In this document: one piece after another, positions 5,611-5,752 of the stretch
Position numbering within the stretch: the stretch's first letter is position 1
Layout of the letters: the number at the start of each line of letters is the position of its first letter
Assembly: GCA_030447125.1 (NCBI GenBank)
Contig: JAUJLZ010000142.1
Location: 1-5,752, forward strand
Source: Acidimicrobiales bacterium
GTDB lineage: Bacteria > Actinomycetota > Acidimicrobiia > Acidimicrobiales > CADCSY01
DNA length: 5,752 bases
Direction: 5' to 3'
Notes under the pieces: generated by a model
Databases searched by the model: none
What the model was told of the DNA's origin: nothing
Seen by the model: only the letters and a program-made list of their open reading frames with translations
Translations under genes and position numbers: made by a program

Positions 5611-5752
5611 GTGCGACTGAGCGTGCCCCCCGTGGCTCCGCCCGCCGACCCGGCGGTCCGGGCCGACATCGAGAAGTTCGAGCGCATGCTGGCGTCGTAC
5701 CTGGCCGGCGATCTCGACGAGGACCGCTTCCGGATCTTCCGCCTGAACAACG
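5611..5752 (+). CDS. Ferredoxin-type nitrite/sulfite reductase, N-terminal fragment
   Basis: Only the first 47 codons are in the window; the frame runs off the right end. After a Pro-rich start (residues 1-15), the sequence DIEKFERMLASYLAGDLDEDRFRIFRLNN (19-47) matches what I know of the beginning of actinobacterial nitrite/sulfite reductases, where RLNNGIYGQRQ usually follows. Such enzymes hold siroheme and a [4Fe-4S] cluster and reduce sulfite to sulfide or nitrite to ammonia in assimilation. The siroheme and cluster Cys residues lie far downstream and cannot be checked here, nor can nitrite versus sulfite preference. The preceding uroporphyrinogen-III synthase gene and the Fe-S/cysteine-type operator candidate agree with this call. 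GTG is chosen because it directly follows the -10 box and is the only suitable start. Confidence 0.7.
   Translation, partial: MRLSVPPVAPPADPAVRADIEKFERMLASYLAGDLDEDRFRIFRLNN

Overview
The window is very GC-rich (about 70 % by eye) and reads as chromosomal actinobacterial DNA. A high-GC member such as Acidimicrobiia is my inference from protein style, TTG/GTG starts and apparently leaderless genes; no rRNA or other marker confirms it. I see no mobile element, CRISPR array or RNA gene. Six protein-coding genes fill almost the whole window, two of them cut by its ends.

Left part, minus strand (1-1752): a divergent DedA/VTT-type membrane protein (1102-1752) is followed after 13 bases by a CooC-like deviant-Walker ATPase (1088 to beyond position 1). 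The ATPase lacks the CxC metal site of true CooC and carries an extra N-terminal helical region. The two probably form an operon of unknown role.

Middle, plus strand (1811-4632): a small four-helix membrane protein starts divergently from the DedA-like gene, at a TTG behind a good Shine-Dalgarno sequence. It is followed by a 786-residue predicted lipoprotein made of 14 repeats with Asp-box motifs. The repeats fall into two sets of seven split by a Gly/Pro/Ser linker, which suggests two seven-bladed beta-propellers outside the membrane. A strong hairpin (4643-4678) closes this gene.

Right part, plus strand (4701-5752): a uroporphyrinogen-III synthase gene (hemD-type) is followed by the first 47 codons of a nitrite/sulfite reductase. 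The first enzyme makes the precursor of siroheme and the second is predicted to use siroheme, so the pair makes metabolic sense. The short gap between them holds an AT-rich palindrome resembling the type 1 site of IscR/Rrf2 regulators, directly against the reductase -10 box.

A theme across the window is the hexamer TAGCNT placed 6-8 bases before the start codon of four of the six genes, none of which has a convincing Shine-Dalgarno sequence. This points to leaderless transcription.
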